From positions 930,001 through 994,000 of the forward strand of contig NZ_JAUSWJ010000001.1 of assembly GCF_030815145.1 (NCBI RefSeq): a stretch of 64,000 nucleotides of DNA. Direction: 5' to 3'. Below are positions 24,991 through 37,166 of this stretch, piece after piece. The stretch is from Kaistia geumhonensis. Its GTDB lineage: Bacteria > Pseudomonadota > Alphaproteobacteria > Rhizobiales > Kaistiaceae. The first letter of the stretch is position 1. Each line of letters starts with the position of its first letter. Both the position numbers and the translations under genes were made by a program. The notes below the pieces were generated by a model that was given only the letters and a program-made list of their open reading frames with translations, searched no databases and was not told where the DNA came from.

Positions 24991-26664
24991 TCATACGGCG
25001 GCGACGAAGACCGTGCAAACGGGCTTTTTGCCCCACGCGTCGCGAACGGCCGCGCGAACGGCGCGCCGGAGCGCATCGCGCACCAGTTCACCATCGCGCC
25101 GCCGGGCCCGCGGAATGCTCTCGATCGTGCCGAGCACGGCGCTCATCACCAGAGCCTCGAACGGCTCACCTGTCGGCCCCTGCATCGGCAGGCCGACGAG
25201 CCCGATCTCGGGATCGCTTGCCAGCGCGCCCTTGGCATCGAGCACGACCGAGACCGCGACATGCCCGGCAAAGGCGAGGCGCTTGCGCTCGGGTACGCCG
25301 ACGGCATCGAGATCGCCGATGATGGAGCCGTCCTTGTAGAGGCGGCCGGCCGCGACATCGTCGATCTCTTCGGCCGGACCGGGGGCGAGGCGGACCATGG
25401 CGCCGTCCTCGATCTCCACCACCTCGCCAACGCCGTGAGCGCGGGCGAAGGCCGCATGGGCGGCAAGATGCATCGCCTCGCCATGGACGGGAATCGCGAT
25501 CTTCGGCCGCGTCCAGCGATACATTTCGGCGAGTTCGTCGCGCCGGGGATGGCCCGAGACATGAACCAGCCGCTCGCGGTCTGTCACGACATCGACACCG
25601 AGTTCCGCGAGCTGGTTGATGATGCCGTTGATCGCCTTCTCGTTGCCTGGGATCGGACGTGCCGAGAAGACGACCGTGTCGCCGGGCGCGAGGCCGATGA
25701 ATTTGTGATCGTCGGAGGCGATGCGGGCCAGCGCGGCCCGGGGCTCGCCCTGGCTGCCCGTCACGATGGCCACCACCTTGTCACGCGGCAGATAGCCGTA
25801 AGACTCCTCGTCGAGGAACGGCTGCAAGCCGTCGAGATAGCCGAGTTCATGCGCCACCTGGCAGGCGCGATGCAGCGCACGGCCGACCAGCACCACCTGC
25901 CGGTCATTGGCCGCAGCCGCTTCGGCGATCGAGCGAATGCGCGCGATATTGGAGGCGAAGGTCGTGAAGAAGACGCGGCCACGCGCCTCGGCGATGACGG
26001 CCTTCAACTCGCGCGCGACCTCGCTTTCGGAGGGGCTGCGCCCCGGTCGCATCGCGTTGGTCGAATCGCAGACGAGCGCCAATACGCCCTCGTCGCCGAT
26101 CGCCGCGAAGCGTTCGGCATCCGTTACAGGGCCAATCACCGGCGTCGGATCGAGCTTCCAGTCGCCGGTATGCACCACGGTGCCCAGTGGGCTCCGGATC
26201 GCGAGCGCCATCGGCTCGAGAATCGAGTGGGCAACGGCAATGAACTCGACCTCGAACGGGCCGATCCGGCGGCGCTCGCCGGGCCGCACGATGGTGACCG
26301 GAACCTCCGGCGCGCCGGGATGGCCCACACGCTTGGCGGCGAGCAGTCCGGCGGTGAACGCCGTCGCATAGACAGGCACACGGAGCCGCGGCCAGAGATC
26401 GAGCAGCGCGCCGAAGTGATCCTCATGGGCATGCGTGATGACGATGCCCGCCAGATTGGTGCGCTCTTCCTCGAGATAGGCGATGTCCGGCATGATCAGA
26501 TCGACGCCGGGCAGATCGTCGCCCGCGAAGCCGACGCCGAAATCGACAGCCAGCCACTGCCGCGCATCCGACGGCCCGAGGCCGTAGAGCGCCAGATTCA
26601 TGCCGATCTCGCCGACGCCGCCGAGCGGGAGGAAGACCAGTTCGTCGGTCCGGGATTTGGCCAT
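24991..26664 (-). CDS. rnj: Ribonuclease J
   Basis: A 557-residue metallo-beta-lactamase/beta-CASP ribonuclease for RNA maturation and decay. The zinc motif H78-A-H-E-D-H83 is intact (VITHAHEDHFGALLDLWP), preceded by the GGVGEIGMN segment typical of RNase J. The later beta-CASP motifs include GSQGEPRAAL and HVSGHPRRDEL. The ATG at 26664 overlaps the birA stop (ATGA), indicating coupled translation. Confidence 0.95.
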   Translation of the reverse strand: MAKSRTDELVFLPLGGVGEIGMNLALYGLGPSDARQWLAVDFGVGFAGDDLPGVDLIMPDIAYLEEERTNLAGIVITHAHEDHFGALLDLWPRLRVPVYATAFTAGLLAAKRVGHPGAPEVPVTIVRPGERRRIGPFEVEFIAVAHSILEPMALAIRSPLGTVVHTGDWKLDPTPVIGPVTDAERFAAIGDEGVLALVCDSTNAMRPGRSPSESEVARELKAVIAEARGRVFFTTFASNIARIRSIAEAAAANDRQVVLVGRALHRACQVAHELGYLDGLQPFLDEESYGYLPRDKVVAIVTGSQGEPRAALARIASDDHKFIGLAPGDTVVFSARPIPGNEKAINGIINQLAELGVDVVTDRERLVHVSGHPRRDELAEMYRWTRPKIAIPVHGEAMHLAAHAAFARAHGVGEVVEIEDGAMVRLAPGPAEEIDDVAAGRLYKDGSIIGDLDAVGVPERKRLAFAGHVAVSVVLDAKGALASDPEIGLVGLPMQGPTGEPFEALVMSAVLGTIESIPRARRRDGELVRDALRRAVRAAVRDAWGKKPVCTVFVAAV

Positions 26665-27497
26665 CACGCGCGCACCGTCGCAACGGCGCCAAAATGAACC
26701 TCGCCGGCCGAGATGGTGCGAATGCCGCCATCGGCTGCGCGCACGATGAGCCGCCCCTGGTCGTCGATCGTCTCGAAAGCGCCCTGCACGACTTCCTCGC
26801 CCGAGCGGACAGCCACCGCCTCGCCCAGCCCGGCGGCCCGCTCCAGCCACAGCCGCCGCAGCACCGGGAAGCCGGCGCCGCCATTCCAGATGCGCATCAG
26901 GCCGGCAGCCGCATCGGACAACGCCTCGAAGACGGTGCCGGCATCGAGGCCGAGACCGAGCATCGCCAGCGAGGTCGCGGGATAGGGAAGCCCCTGCGGC
27001 GCGGCCGCCACATTGACCCCGATGCCGATCGCGACGGCGAGCTTGCCATTCGGCAGGGCCGCGGCTTCGAGACCGATGCCGGCGAGCTTGCCACCGTCGA
27101 GGAGCACGTCATTCGGCCATTTGAGGCGAAGCCGGGCGCGGCGATCGGCTCCCTCACCCTCCGCCCCGTCCAGCGCCATGCGGACCGAGAGATCCGGCGC
27201 GACAGCCCGCAGAGCCTCGTCGAGGGCGAGACCTCCAACGAAGCCGAGCGTCGCAGCGACCTGCGGTTGGTGATCGACGACCGCGAGCAACGTCGCGGCG
27301 AGATTGCCGCTCGGCGCCACCCAGGCACGACCTCGGCGGCCACGACCGGCCGTCTGCTCGGTTGTGACGAACCAGTGCGAGCCAGTATCTCCGGCGCGCG
27401 CAGCGGCTAGCGCCTCCTCGTTCGTGGAGCCAATGGCCGGATAGCTGGTGACGCGGTAGCCGGCGGCGCGAGCGGCAGGGCCCGGATGGAACTCCAC
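26664..27497 (-). CDS. birA: Biotin-[acetyl-CoA-carboxylase] ligase, class I
   Basis: A 277-residue biotin protein ligase that activates biotin and attaches it to carboxylases. It has the biotinyl-AMP loop GRGRRGRAWVAPSGNLAATLL and LKWPNDVLLDGGKLAGIGLE, and lacks the N-terminal DNA-binding domain of E. coli BirA, so it is not a repressor. The start is GTG 27497, one base after the nuoN stop; a longer upstream frame is a shadow of nuoN. It is cotranscribed with nuo and overlaps rnj at its end. Confidence 0.93.
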   Translation of the reverse strand: MEFHPGPAARAAGYRVTSYPAIGSTNEEALAAARAGDTGSHWFVTTEQTAGRGRRGRAWVAPSGNLAATLLAVVDHQPQVAATLGFVGGLALDEALRAVAPDLSVRMALDGAEGEGADRRARLRLKWPNDVLLDGGKLAGIGLEAAALPNGKLAVAIGIGVNVAAAPQGLPYPATSLAMLGLGLDAGTVFEALSDAAAGLMRIWNGGAGFPVLRRLWLERAAGLGEAVAVRSGEEVVQGAFETIDDQGRLIVRAADGGIRTISAGEVHFGAVATVRA

Positions 27498-27498
27498 G

Positions 27499-28935
27499 TC
27501 AGAAGAAGGTCTTCGCTGCGACGCTCGCCGCCGAGCCGATCGGGCCGGCGAAGAAGACGAACAGCAGGACGAAGGCGCCGGAGAGGCCGAGCACGACACG
27601 CAGCGACACGGCCATCGGCTCGAAATTGCCGGCGGGCTCGTCGAAATACATGAGCTTGACGATGCGCAGATAATAATAGGCGCCAACCACGCTGGAGAGC
27701 ACGCCGATCACCGACAGCGCATAGAGCTGAGCCTCGATCGCCGCCAGGAAGACGTAGAACTTGGCGAAGAAGCCGGCGAGCGGCGGGATGCCTGCCAAAG
27801 AGAACATCAACATCGCGAAGATGAAGGCGATGAGCGGATGCGTGCGCGAGAGGCCCGCGAGATCACCGATTTCCTCCACCATCGTCCCTTGGCGACGCAT
27901 GAAGAGGATGACCGCGAAAACGCCGAGCGTCATGACGACGTAGATCGCCATATAGAGGATGACGCCCTGGACGCCGGCCTGGCTGCCGGCGGCGAGGCCG
28001 ACCAGCGCGAAGCCCATATGGCCGATCGACGAATAGGCCATCAGACGCTTGATGTTCCGCTGGCCGATCGCGGCGAAGGCGCCGAGCAGCATCGAGGCGA
28101 TCGCGATGAAGCTGATAACCTGCTGCCATTCGGAGACGGCCGGCCCGAAGGCGCCGGCCATGGCGCGGACGAGCATCGCCATCGCGGCCGCCTTGGGCGC
28201 GGCGGCGAAGAAGGCGGTGACCGGGGTCGGGGCGCCCTCATAGACGTCCGGCGTCCACATGTGGAACGGCACGGCCGAGACCTTGAAGGCGATGCCGGCG
28301 ATCACGAACACGATGCCGAACACCACGCCGACGGAAATGTCCCCACTCGAGAGCACGCGGGCGATCTCGCCGAACTGGGTGTGGCCAGTGAAGCCATAGA
28401 CCAGCGACGCGCCATAGAGGAGCATGCCCGACGACAGCGCGCCGAGGACGAAATATTTGAGGCCAGCCTCCGTCGAGCGGACGCTGTCGCGATTGATCGC
28501 CGCCACGACGTAGAGCGCAAGCGACTGCAGCTCCAGGCCGAGATAGAGCGAGATCAGGTCGCTGGCCGAGATCATGATCATCATGCCCAGCGTCGCGATG
28601 ACGATGAGCACCGGATACTCGAAGCGATCGAAATTCTCGCGGCGAGCGAAATCCGTCGACATCAGGATCGCGAAGCCGGAGCCGGCCAGAGCCAGCACCT
28701 TCATGAAGCGCGCGAAGGGATCGAGGACGAAGGCGCCCGAGAAGGTCGTGCCGTCCGGCGTCATGAACAGGAGCGCGAGGCCGGCCAGGAGGACGACGAA
28801 CACCGAAAGCGTGGTGACGAGGCCGCTGGAACGCTCGCCCTGAAAGACGCCGATCATCAGCAGCACGAGCGAGCCGACCGCCAGGATGAGCTCAGGCAGG
28901 AAAGGCGAGAGGACGGGCAATGTCGCGAGTTCCAT
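27499..28935 (-). CDS. nuoN: NADH-quinone oxidoreductase subunit N
   Basis: A 478-residue antiporter-like membrane subunit of complex I with about 14 membrane segments. Diagnostic stretches include [43 protein letters not shown] and [20 protein letters not shown], containing the conserved lysines and histidine of the proton channel. It is the last nuo gene; birA begins one base later. Confidence 0.97.
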   Translation of the reverse strand: MELATLPVLSPFLPELILAVGSLVLLMIGVFQGERSSGLVTTLSVFVVLLAGLALLFMTPDGTTFSGAFVLDPFARFMKVLALAGSGFAILMSTDFARRENFDRFEYPVLIVIATLGMMIMISASDLISLYLGLELQSLALYVVAAINRDSVRSTEAGLKYFVLGALSSGMLLYGASLVYGFTGHTQFGEIARVLSSGDISVGVVFGIVFVIAGIAFKVSAVPFHMWTPDVYEGAPTPVTAFFAAAPKAAAMAMLVRAMAGAFGPAVSEWQQVISFIAIASMLLGAFAAIGQRNIKRLMAYSSIGHMGFALVGLAAGSQAGVQGVILYMAIYVVMTLGVFAVILFMRRQGTMVEEIGDLAGLSRTHPLIAFIFAMLMFSLAGIPPLAGFFAKFYVFLAAIEAQLYALSVIGVLSSVVGAYYYLRIVKLMYFDEPAGNFEPMAVSLRVVLGLSGAFVLLFVFFAGPIGSAASVAAKTFF

Positions 28936-28954
28936 TATCGGGCGTCCTGGTTCG

Positions 28955-30466
28955 TCACTTGACCGCGACGGCGAGCTTGCCGGCGGCCGAGAGAGCCGCC
29001 TGGTAATTGGTGATGAGATTGTCGACCGAGGCCGAGGTCACGTTGAAGACGGGCTTCGGATAGACGCCGAAGAAGATCGTCAGCACGAGCAGCGGCACCA
29101 GGATCGTCGCCTCGCGGCGCGACAGGTCGAACATCGACTTCAGTTCCGGCTTCACGAGCGGCCCGAGCATGACGCGGCGATAGAGCCACAGCGCATAGGC
29201 CGCCGAGAGGATGACGCCGGTCGCCGCGAAGAACGACACCCAGGTGTTGGCCCGGAAGGCGCCAAGCAGGGTCAGGAATTCGCCGACGAAGGCCGAGGTG
29301 CCGGGAAGGCCGACATTGGCCATCGTGAAGACGAGGAACACCATCGCGTAGAAGGGCATGCGGTTCACGAGGCCGCCATAGGCGCTGATCTCGCGGGTAT
29401 GCATGCGGTCATAGACGACACCGACGCACAGGAAGAGAGCGCCCGACACGATGCCGTGCGACAGCATCTGGAAGATCGCGCCTTCGACGCCCTGCGGGTT
29501 CATCGTGAAGATGCCCATCGTCACATAGCCCATATGGGCGACCGACGAGTAGGCGATCAGCTTCTTCATGTCCTCCTGCATCAGGGCGACCAACGAGGTG
29601 TAGACGATCGCCACGATGCTGAGCGTGTAGACGAAGGGCGCGAAATCAGCCGATGCCAGGGGGAACATCGGCAGCGAGAAGCGCAGGAAGCCGTAGCCGC
29701 CCATTTTCAGGAGCACGCCCGCCAGGATGACCGAACCGGCCGTCGGCGCTTCCACATGCGCGTCCGGCAGCCAGGTGTGCACCGGCCACATCGGCATCTT
29801 GACCGCGAAGGACGCGAAGAACGCGATCCACAGCCAGGTCTGCATCGAGGCCGGGAACGAATGGTTGAGGAGCGTCGGGATGTCGGTCGTGCCCGCCTGC
29901 CAGTACATCGCCATGATGGCGAGCAGCATCAGGACCGAGCCGAGCAGCGTATAGAGGAAGAACTTGAACGCGGCATAGACGCGGCGCGGTCCGCCCCAGA
30001 TACCGATGATCAGGAACATCGGGATGAGGCCGGCCTCGAAGAACACGTAGAACAGCACGAGGTCGGTGGCGCAGAAGACGCCGATCATCAGCGTCTCGAG
30101 CAGCAGGAACGCGATCATGTATTCGCGGAACCGCTTCTGCACCGAGAACTTCGACGCGATGATGCAGGCCGGCATCAGGAAGGTTGTCAGGATGACGAAC
30201 AGCATCGAGATGCCGTCGACACCCATCGAATAGCCGATCTTGCCGCCGAGCCAGCCCGCCTGCTCGACGAACTGGAAACCGGCGTTGGAATTGTCGAAGT
30301 CCTTCCAGATGAGCAGCGAGACGAGGAAAGTGACGATCGTCGTCCAGAGCGCAATCCAGTAGATGTTGCGCCGCGACGCCGCGTCGTCGCCGCGGATGGT
30401 GAGCAGCAACAGTGCTCCCACCGCCGGCAGGAAGGTTACGGTCGAAAGGATCGGCCAGCTGGTCAT
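28955..30466 (-). CDS. nuoM: NADH-quinone oxidoreductase subunit M
   Basis: A 503-residue proton-pumping membrane subunit. Marker segments are [21 protein letters not shown] with the key glutamate, [40 protein letters not shown] and [13 protein letters not shown]. The gene is at its normal place between nuoL and nuoN with 14- to 19-base gaps. Confidence 0.97.
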   Translation of the reverse strand: MTSWPILSTVTFLPAVGALLLLTIRGDDAASRRNIYWIALWTTIVTFLVSLLIWKDFDNSNAGFQFVEQAGWLGGKIGYSMGVDGISMLFVILTTFLMPACIIASKFSVQKRFREYMIAFLLLETLMIGVFCATDLVLFYVFFEAGLIPMFLIIGIWGGPRRVYAAFKFFLYTLLGSVLMLLAIMAMYWQAGTTDIPTLLNHSFPASMQTWLWIAFFASFAVKMPMWPVHTWLPDAHVEAPTAGSVILAGVLLKMGGYGFLRFSLPMFPLASADFAPFVYTLSIVAIVYTSLVALMQEDMKKLIAYSSVAHMGYVTMGIFTMNPQGVEGAIFQMLSHGIVSGALFLCVGVVYDRMHTREISAYGGLVNRMPFYAMVFLVFTMANVGLPGTSAFVGEFLTLLGAFRANTWVSFFAATGVILSAAYALWLYRRVMLGPLVKPELKSMFDLSRREATILVPLLVLTIFFGVYPKPVFNVTSASVDNLITNYQAALSAAGKLAVAVK

Positions 30467-30480
30467 GTTAGGTCAAATCC

Positions 30481-32577
30481 TCAGCCCGCAAACATCATCC
30501 AGGTGACCAGCGCGGCAATGCCGATCAGCATCGCAAATGCGTAGTGGTAGACGTAGCCCGTCTGCAACTTCACCACGCGATTGGTCACGTCCACCACGCG
30601 GGCCGACACGCCGTCCGGACCGAAGCCGTCGATGAGCCAGCCGTCGCCCTTCTTCCAGAGGAAGCGGCCGAGCCACTTCATCGGGCGGACGAACAGGAAG
30701 TCGTAGAGCTCGTCGAAGTACCACTTGTTGAGCAGGAAGCGATAGAGGAGCGGCTGCTCTGCCGCGAGCTGCTTCGGAATGTTCGGCGAGCGGATATAGA
30801 ACCAGTACGTCAACAGGAAGCCGATCACCATCATCACGGTGGGGGCCAGCTTGATGGTCTCCGGGAGCTCGTGCATCGCATGAAGCACGTGGTTTTCCGG
30901 GTTCATGAACAGGGCCGTTTTCCAGAACTCGCCGTAACCCTCGCCGATGAAGCGGTTGGAGAGGATCATTCCGGCGAAGATCGCGCCGAACGATAGGACG
31001 ATCAGCGGGATCGTCATGACCTTCGGCGATTCATGGACATGCGACATGACCTCGGCCGAAGCGCGGGGCTCGCCATGGAACGTCATGAAGATGAGGCGCC
31101 AGGAATAGAACGAGGTCAGCAGCGCCGCGACGACGGTCAGGAACCAGGCATAGCCGGCAAGCGGATTCTCGGCGACGTAAGCCGCCTCGATGATGGCGTC
31201 CTTGGAGAAGTAGCCGGCGGTGAAGGGGAAGCCGGTGATCGCGAGCGTTCCGGCGATCATCGCCCAGTAGGTCACCGGAATTCGCTTCCGGAGGCCACCC
31301 ATCTTGCGCATGTCCTGCTCGCCCGAGACCGCATGGATCACGGAGCCGGCGCAAAGGAAAAGCAGCGCCTTGAAGAAGCCATGCGTCAGCAGATGGAAGA
31401 TGCCGGTCGCGAAGGCGCCCGTGCCGAGGCCGACGAACATGTAGCCGAGCTGCGAGCAGGTCGAATAGGCGATGACGCGCTTGATGTCGTTCTGGACGAG
31501 GCCGATCGTCGCCGCGAAGAAGGCGGTGGTCGCACCGAAGAAGGTCACGACGGTCAGCGCCGTCTCCGAGAGGCCGAATAACGGCGACATGCGCGCCACC
31601 ATGAACACGCCGGCCGTCACCATGGTCGCAGCATGGATGAGCGCCGAGACGGGGGTCGGGCCCTCCATCGCGTCCGGCAGCCAGGTGTGCAGCAGGAACT
31701 GCGCCGACTTGCCCATCGCGCCCACGAAGAGCAGCAGGCAGGCGACGGTCAGCGCATCGAGATCCCAGGAAAGGAAGTGAATCTTCGTGCCGACGATGCC
31801 GCCGGCATTGGCGAAGATCGTGTCGAAATCGACCGAGCCGAACAGGACGAACACGGCGAAGATGCCGAGGACGAAGCCAAAGTCGCCGACGCGGTTGACG
31901 ACGAAGGCCTTGATGGCGGCCGCATTCGCGGACGGCCTCTGGAACCAGAAGCCGATCAGGAGATAGGAGGCGAGACCGACGCCCTCCCAGCCGAAGAACA
32001 TCTGGACGAGATTGTCCGACGTCACCAGCATCAGCATCGCGAAGGTGAAGAGCGACAGATAGCCGAAGAAGCGCGGCCGGTGCTCGTCATGGGACATGTA
32101 GCCCCATGAGTAGAGATGGACGAGCGACGACACCGTCGTCACCAGGATCAGCATGACCGCGGTGAGCGTGTCGATGCGGAAGGCCCAGTTGAACGAAAGC
32201 GTGCCCGACTGCATCCAGGGCAGCACGTCGACGCGCACCGGCGAGCCGTCCGGCGAGGTGACGGTGAAGAAGGCGATCCAGGCGAGAATGGCCGAGACGA
32301 AGAGGAGACCCGTCGTCACGATCTCCGCCGACCGGGAGCCGGGCGCCGCCGGCGCATGACCGTGGTCGCCGTGGCTATGATCGTCGTGACCATGCGCGTC
32401 GTGAGCATGGGCATCGTGGCCATGATCGTCATGCGCATGCGCGGCGTGGTCGTGGTGCCCGGCATCGCTGCCCTCGGCCGGCGCGCCGACCATGGCGGCG
32501 CGATAGCTGCCGAACAGCGCGATGGCGCCGGCGATGATGGCGCCGAGAAGGGGGAGGAAGACGATCGCGGAATACAT
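30481..32577 (-). CDS. nuoL: NADH-quinone oxidoreductase subunit L with His-rich insertion
   Basis: A 698-residue proton-pumping subunit with the long lateral helix at its C-terminus. Markers include [52 protein letters not shown] and [19 protein letters not shown]. It is longer than E. coli NuoL (613). Part of the difference is a loop after the first membrane segment, residues 41-74, with 15 histidines mixed with Asp, Gly and Ala. The start ATG at 32577 lies 7 bases after the nuoK stop. Confidence 0.97.
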   Translation of the reverse strand: MYSAIVFLPLLGAIIAGAIALFGSYRAAMVGAPAEGSDAGHHDHAAHAHDDHGHDAHAHDAHGHDDHSHGDHGHAPAAPGSRSAEIVTTGLLFVSAILAWIAFFTVTSPDGSPVRVDVLPWMQSGTLSFNWAFRIDTLTAVMLILVTTVSSLVHLYSWGYMSHDEHRPRFFGYLSLFTFAMLMLVTSDNLVQMFFGWEGVGLASYLLIGFWFQRPSANAAAIKAFVVNRVGDFGFVLGIFAVFVLFGSVDFDTIFANAGGIVGTKIHFLSWDLDALTVACLLLFVGAMGKSAQFLLHTWLPDAMEGPTPVSALIHAATMVTAGVFMVARMSPLFGLSETALTVVTFFGATTAFFAATIGLVQNDIKRVIAYSTCSQLGYMFVGLGTGAFATGIFHLLTHGFFKALLFLCAGSVIHAVSGEQDMRKMGGLRKRIPVTYWAMIAGTLAITGFPFTAGYFSKDAIIEAAYVAENPLAGYAWFLTVVAALLTSFYSWRLIFMTFHGEPRASAEVMSHVHESPKVMTIPLIVLSFGAIFAGMILSNRFIGEGYGEFWKTALFMNPENHVLHAMHELPETIKLAPTVMMVIGFLLTYWFYIRSPNIPKQLAAEQPLLYRFLLNKWYFDELYDFLFVRPMKWLGRFLWKKGDGWLIDGFGPDGVSARVVDVTNRVVKLQTGYVYHYAFAMLIGIAALVTWMMFAG

Positions 32578-32584
32578 CGGAGCC

Positions 32585-32893
32585 TCAGCCCTTCATCAGA
32601 TTGATGTCTTCGACCGCGATCGAGCCGCGGTTGCGGTAGAAGACGACGAGGATGGCGAGGCCGATCGCGGCTTCGGCCGCCGCGACGGTCAGCACGAAGA
32701 GCGCGAAGATCTGGCCGACGAGATCGCCCAGGAAGGACGAGAACGCGACGAAGTTGATGTTGACTGCGAGCAGGATCAGCTCGATCGACATCAGAATGAC
32801 GATGACGTTCTTGCGATTAATGAAGATGCCGAACACGCCGATCGTGAAAAGGATCGCCGCGACCGCCAGATAGTGGGAGAGCCCGATCTCCAT
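32585..32893 (-). CDS. nuoK: NADH-quinone oxidoreductase subunit K
   Basis: A 102-residue membrane subunit with three helices: [24 protein letters not shown], then [28 protein letters not shown], where the conserved membrane glutamate lies, then a final helix containing the second glutamate ([13 protein letters not shown]). Standard length for NuoK. Confidence 0.97.
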   Translation of the reverse strand: MEIGLSHYLAVAAILFTIGVFGIFINRKNVIVILMSIELILLAVNINFVAFSSFLGDLVGQIFALFVLTVAAAEAAIGLAILVVFYRNRGSIAVEDINLMKG

Positions 32894-32914
32894 GATGAAG
32901 TCCCCGTTCTCTCT

Positions 32915-33523
32915 CTAGACGCCCTGGCCGGGCTTGACGGCGTGCAGTTCAACCTTCTGCGAACGCGCGACCTGATCGGCGACGACCTGACGCTTCACGT
33001 TCGGCTTGTGGCGAAGCGTCAGCACGATCGCGCCGATCATCGCCACCAGCAGCACGAAGCCGGCCGCCTGGAAGAAGAAGAAGTAGTGGGTGTACAGCAG
33101 CTGCCCGATCGCGGCGGTGTTCGAGACCTGCGCCACGTCCGGGATCGGCGCTGCGACGCCCTTGACCGCCTCGGGCGCGAAGACCCAGCCGGACAGCACG
33201 ATCAGCAGCTCGGCAAGCAGCACGACGCCGATCAGCCCGCCGACCGGCAGATATTGCTGGAAGCCCTGGCGAAGCTCGACGAAGTCGACGTCGAGCATCA
33301 TGACCACGAACAGGAACAGAACAGCGACCGCGCCGACATAGACGACGACCAGCAGCATCGCCAGGAACTCGGCCCCGAGCATCACGAACAGCGCCGCCGC
33401 ATTGAAGAAGGCGAGGATGAGGAACAGCACCGAAAGCACGGGATTTCGCGAACCTATCACCATCAGTCCGGAGGCGATGGTGATGGCCGAGAACAGGTAG
33501 AAGAAGAGCGTGTGCAGGATCAT
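32915..33523 (-). CDS. nuoJ: NADH-quinone oxidoreductase subunit J
   Basis: A 202-residue membrane subunit with five helices, beginning [23 protein letters not shown], with the [48 protein letters not shown] core. The start at 33523 lies 7 bases after the nuoI stop; an upstream ATG at 33547 would overlap nuoI and is less likely. Confidence 0.95.
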   Translation of the reverse strand: MILHTLFFYLFSAITIASGLMVIGSRNPVLSVLFLILAFFNAAALFVMLGAEFLAMLLVVVYVGAVAVLFLFVVMMLDVDFVELRQGFQQYLPVGGLIGVVLLAELLIVLSGWVFAPEAVKGVAAPIPDVAQVSNTAAIGQLLYTHYFFFFQAAGFVLLVAMIGAIVLTLRHKPNVKRQVVADQVARSQKVELHAVKPGQGV

Positions 33524-33530
33524 GATCGCT

Positions 33531-34019
33531 TCACCGGTAAGGTGCATCCATGCTGATGTTCTGAGCGATCTCCCGCTCCCACCGATCGCCGTTCGCGAGC
33601 AGCTTTTCCTTGTCGTAGTAAAGCTCTTCGCGTGTCTCGGTGGCGAACTCGAAATTCGGTCCTTCGACGATGGCGTCCACCGGGCAGGCTTCCTGGCAGA
33701 AGCCGCAATAGATGCACTTCACCATGTCGATGTCGTAACGGGTCGTACGCCGCGTACCGTCGTTGCGACGGGGCCCCGCCTCGATCGTGATCGCCTGTGC
33801 CGGGCAGATCGCCTCACAAAGCTTGCACGCGATGCAGCGCTCTTCGCCGTTCGGATAGCGGCGCAGCGCATGCTCGCCGCGGAAGCGCGGGCTGAGCGCC
33901 CCTTTCTCGAAGGGATAGTTCAGCGTCTTCTTCGGCTTGAAGAAGTAGCGCATCGACAGGAAGAAGGCCGAGACGAACTCGGTGAGGAAAATCGCTTTCG
34001 CGGTCTGGTCGAGGCGCAT
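33531..34019 (-). CDS. nuoI: NADH-quinone oxidoreductase subunit I
   Basis: A 162-residue peripheral-arm subunit binding two [4Fe-4S] clusters, shown by [12 protein letters not shown] and [12 protein letters not shown]. The ATG at 34019 overlaps the last base of the nuoH stop (TAATG). The upstream open frame is a shadow of nuoH. Length matches alphaproteobacterial NuoI. Confidence 0.97.
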   Translation of the reverse strand: MRLDQTAKAIFLTEFVSAFFLSMRYFFKPKKTLNYPFEKGALSPRFRGEHALRRYPNGEERCIACKLCEAICPAQAITIEAGPRRNDGTRRTTRYDIDMVKCIYCGFCQEACPVDAIVEGPNFEFATETREELYYDKEKLLANGDRWEREIAQNISMDAPYR

Positions 34020-35065
34020 TACGGAGCCCATCCCATGATCTTGAGAACGGCGGCGACCACGACGACCATGCCGAGGGAGATCGGCAGGAAGACCTTCCAG
34101 CCGAGCCGCATGAGCTGGTCGTAGCGGTAGCGCGGCACGAAGGCCTTCACCATCGCGAACATGAAGAAGACCAGCAGCGCCTTCAGAACGAACCAGACGA
34201 TGCCCGGGACCCAGGTGAACGGCGCGAAGTTGAACGGCGGCAGCCAGCCCCCGAGGAACAGGATCGTCGTCATCGCGCACATCAGGCAGATGGACGCGTA
34301 TTCGCCGAGCATGAACATCATGTACGGCGTCGAGCCGTATTCCGACATGAAGCCGGCGACGAGCTCCGATTCCGCCTCGACGAGGTCGAAGGGCGGGCGA
34401 TTGGTCTCGGCCAGCGCCGAGATGAAGAAGATGACGAACAGCGGCAGCAGCGGGATGAAGTGCCAGTCGAGGAAGCTGCCGGGCAGGCCGAGCTTGGTGC
34501 CGAGGCCATGCTCCTGCGCGATCACCACGTCGGAGATGTTCAGCGAGCCGACGCAGAGGAGGACGCCCACCAGCACGAAGCCGATCGAAACCTCGTAGGA
34601 CACCATCTGCGCGGCGGCGCGCAGCGAGGATAGGAACGGGTATTTCGAGTTCGAAGCCCAGCCGCCCATGATGATGCCATAGACGCCGAGCGAGGAGATC
34701 GCGAGCAGGTAGAGGATGCCGACATTGATGTTGGCGATCACCCAGCCCGCGTTGAACGGGATCACCGCCCAGCCGGCCAGCGCCAGCGTCACGGTGACCA
34801 GCGGCGCCAGAAGGAAGATGCCCTTGTTGGCGCCGGATGGGATCACCGGCTCCTTGAGCACGAACTTGAGCAGGTCGGCAAAGGACTGGAGCAGGCCGAA
34901 GGCGCCGACCACGTTCGGGCCGCGGCGCAGCTGGACAGCCGCCCAGATCTTGCGATCCGCCAGAAGGATGAAGGCGATCGAGACCAGCAGCAGGATCAGC
35001 AGCAGAAGGCTCTGCGCGATGATGATCACGCCGGGGATCAGATAGCCGTCGACGAAGCCGTTCAT
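34019..35065 (-). CDS. nuoH: NADH-quinone oxidoreductase subunit H
   Basis: A 348-residue membrane subunit forming part of the quinone chamber, with eight helices. Markers are [26 protein letters not shown] and [25 protein letters not shown], which carry the acidic residues of the quinone-site channel. It begins 7 bases after nuoG. Confidence 0.97.
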   Translation of the reverse strand: MNGFVDGYLIPGVIIIAQSLLLLILLLVSIAFILLADRKIWAAVQLRRGPNVVGAFGLLQSFADLLKFVLKEPVIPSGANKGIFLLAPLVTVTLALAGWAVIPFNAGWVIANINVGILYLLAISSLGVYGIIMGGWASNSKYPFLSSLRAAAQMVSYEVSIGFVLVGVLLCVGSLNISDVVIAQEHGLGTKLGLPGSFLDWHFIPLLPLFVIFFISALAETNRPPFDLVEAESELVAGFMSEYGSTPYMMFMLGEYASICLMCAMTTILFLGGWLPPFNFAPFTWVPGIVWFVLKALLVFFMFAMVKAFVPRYRYDQLMRLGWKVFLPISLGMVVVVAAVLKIMGWAP

Positions 35066-35072
35066 CGGTTCC

Positions 35073-37166
35073 TTACTCCGCTGCCGCCGCGACCTGGCCG
35101 GCCGCGAGCGCCGAGCACTCCGCCATCACGGCCGAAGCACGGGCGATCGGATTTGTCAGATAGAAGTCTGCGACCACACTCGCGAAGGTCACGGACGGAA
35201 GCGAACCCGCCTTCGACGCGAGCGCCTGTACATCCGCCAGCCCCGCCGGCTCGACATGATCGGCCTTGGCGAGATGGGGATAGGCCGCATAGAGCGCGCG
35301 GCGCAACTCACCGAGCGAGTCGAAGGGCAGCCGCTTGCCGAGCACGTCGGAAAGGGCGCGGAAGACGGCCCAATCCTCGCGCGCGTCGCCGGGCGGGAAT
35401 GCCGCGCGGTTGGCGAACTGGACGCGCCCCTCCGTGTTCACATAAGTACCCGACTTCTCCGTATAGGCCGCCGCCGGCAGGATGACGTCGGCGCGATGCG
35501 CGCCATTGTCGCCGTGCGTCCCGACATAGACCACGAAAGCGGAGCCAAGCGCCTCGGTGTCGATCTCGTCTGCGCCGAGCAGGAACAGCACGTCGAGCGC
35601 GCCCTCCCCCGCGGCCTTCACCATGGCGCGGGTATCGAGACCGCCCTCGCCCGGCACGAAGCCGATATCAAGCCCGCCGACGCGCGAGGCGGCGGTGTGA
35701 AGAACGGCAAGGCCATTCCAGCCCTCGTCGCGACCGGGCGCCGAGGCGATCGACGCGGCGGTGGCAAGCACCGCGGCGCCAGCTTCGCCGGCAAGAGCCG
35801 CCTGGCCGACGATGACGATCGGCCGCTTGGCCTTGGCGAGCAGTTCGCCGAATGCTCCCTTTCCGGCCGCGATGTCTGCGAGCGTCTCGGTTCCGGCGCC
35901 GAGATAATCGTGCGGATAGGTCAGGTCGACCTGCTCGCCGATGACGCCGACCTTCATGCCGCCTGCGCGCCAGCGCTTGCGGATGCGCGCATTCAGCACA
36001 GACGCCTCACGGCGCGGATTGGCGCCGACGATCAGGATCGCGTCGGCCTGCTCGATTCCGGCGATCGTCGGGTTGAAGACATAGCCGGCGCGGCCGGCGG
36101 CCGGATCGAGCGCGGCGCCGTCCTGGCGGACGTCGAGATTGGGCGAGCCGAGACCCGCCATCAGCCCCTTCAGCGCAAAGAGGTCCTCGACCGAGGCGAG
36201 ATCACCGCCGATGGCGCCGATCCGCTTGCCGTCCAGACCCTTCACCTTCGCCGCGATCACCGCGAAGGCCTCGCTCCAGGAAGCCGGACGCAGCTTGCCG
36301 CCGGTGCGAACATAGGGGCGATCGAGGCGCTGGGTGCGCAGCCCGTCCCAGACGAAGCGCGTCTTGTCGGAGATCCACTCCTCGTTCACGGCCTCGTTGA
36401 GGCGCGGCAGGATGCGCATCACCTCGCGGCCGCGCACGTCGACGCGGATATTCGAGCCGACCGCGTCCATAACGTCGATCGACTCCGTCTTCACCAGTTC
36501 CCAGGGACGCGCGTGGAAGGCATAGGGCTTCGAAGTCAGCGCTCCGACCGGGCAAAGGTCGATGACGTTGCCCTGCAGTTCGGAGGTCAGCGCGCGCTCG
36601 AGATAGGTCGTGATCTCGGCATCCTCGCCGCGCCCGATCAGGCCCATCTCGGAGATGCCGGCGACCTCCGTCGTGAAGCGGACGCAGCGCGTGCAATGGA
36701 TGCAGCGGTTCATCGACGTCTTCACGAGCGGGCCGATATACTTGTCCTCGACGGCGCGCTTGTTCTCGGCGAAGCGGTTCTTGTCCACGCCATAGGCCAT
36801 GGCCTGGTCCTGCAGGTCGCACTCGCCGCCCTGGTCGCAGATCGGGCAATCGAGCGGGTGATTGATGAGGAGGAACTCCATCACCCCTTCGCGCGCCTTC
36901 TTCACCATGGGCGACTTGGTGAACATGACCGGCGGCTCGCCGTTCGGACCGGGCCGCAGGTCGCGGACGTTCATCGCGCAGGAAGCCTGCGGCTTGGGCG
37001 GACCACCCTTCACTTCAACGAGGCACATGCGGCAATTGCCGGCGATCGACAGCCGTTCATGGAAGCAGAAGCGCGGCACCTCGGCGCCGGCCGCTTCCGC
37101 CGCCTGCAGAAGCGTGTAGTCCGGGGGGACGTCCACTTCGATGCCGTCAACGATGATCTTGGCCAT
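35073..37166 (-). CDS. nuoG: NADH-quinone oxidoreductase subunit G
   Basis: A 697-residue iron-sulfur subunit. The N-terminal ferredoxin domain ([21 protein letters not shown]), the His-ligated cluster region ([24 protein letters not shown]) and the [10 protein letters not shown] and [15 protein letters not shown] cluster motifs are followed by a molybdopterin-oxidoreductase-like domain that has lost its cofactor function. The ATG overlaps the stop of the pentapeptide-repeat gene (TAATG), so translation is coupled. Confidence 0.97.
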   Translation of the reverse strand: MAKIIVDGIEVDVPPDYTLLQAAEAAGAEVPRFCFHERLSIAGNCRMCLVEVKGGPPKPQASCAMNVRDLRPGPNGEPPVMFTKSPMVKKAREGVMEFLLINHPLDCPICDQGGECDLQDQAMAYGVDKNRFAENKRAVEDKYIGPLVKTSMNRCIHCTRCVRFTTEVAGISEMGLIGRGEDAEITTYLERALTSELQGNVIDLCPVGALTSKPYAFHARPWELVKTESIDVMDAVGSNIRVDVRGREVMRILPRLNEAVNEEWISDKTRFVWDGLRTQRLDRPYVRTGGKLRPASWSEAFAVIAAKVKGLDGKRIGAIGGDLASVEDLFALKGLMAGLGSPNLDVRQDGAALDPAAGRAGYVFNPTIAGIEQADAILIVGANPRREASVLNARIRKRWRAGGMKVGVIGEQVDLTYPHDYLGAGTETLADIAAGKGAFGELLAKAKRPIVIVGQAALAGEAGAAVLATAASIASAPGRDEGWNGLAVLHTAASRVGGLDIGFVPGEGGLDTRAMVKAAGEGALDVLFLLGADEIDTEALGSAFVVYVGTHGDNGAHRADVILPAAAYTEKSGTYVNTEGRVQFANRAAFPPGDAREDWAVFRALSDVLGKRLPFDSLGELRRALYAAYPHLAKADHVEPAGLADVQALASKAGSLPSVTFASVVADFYLTNPIARASAVMAECSALAAGQVAAAAE

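Noticed and set aside
32340-32460. Repetitive DNA inside nuoL considered as a tandem-repeat element
   Set aside because: The repetition follows the codons of the His-rich loop and is in frame; no independent repeat unit was found.
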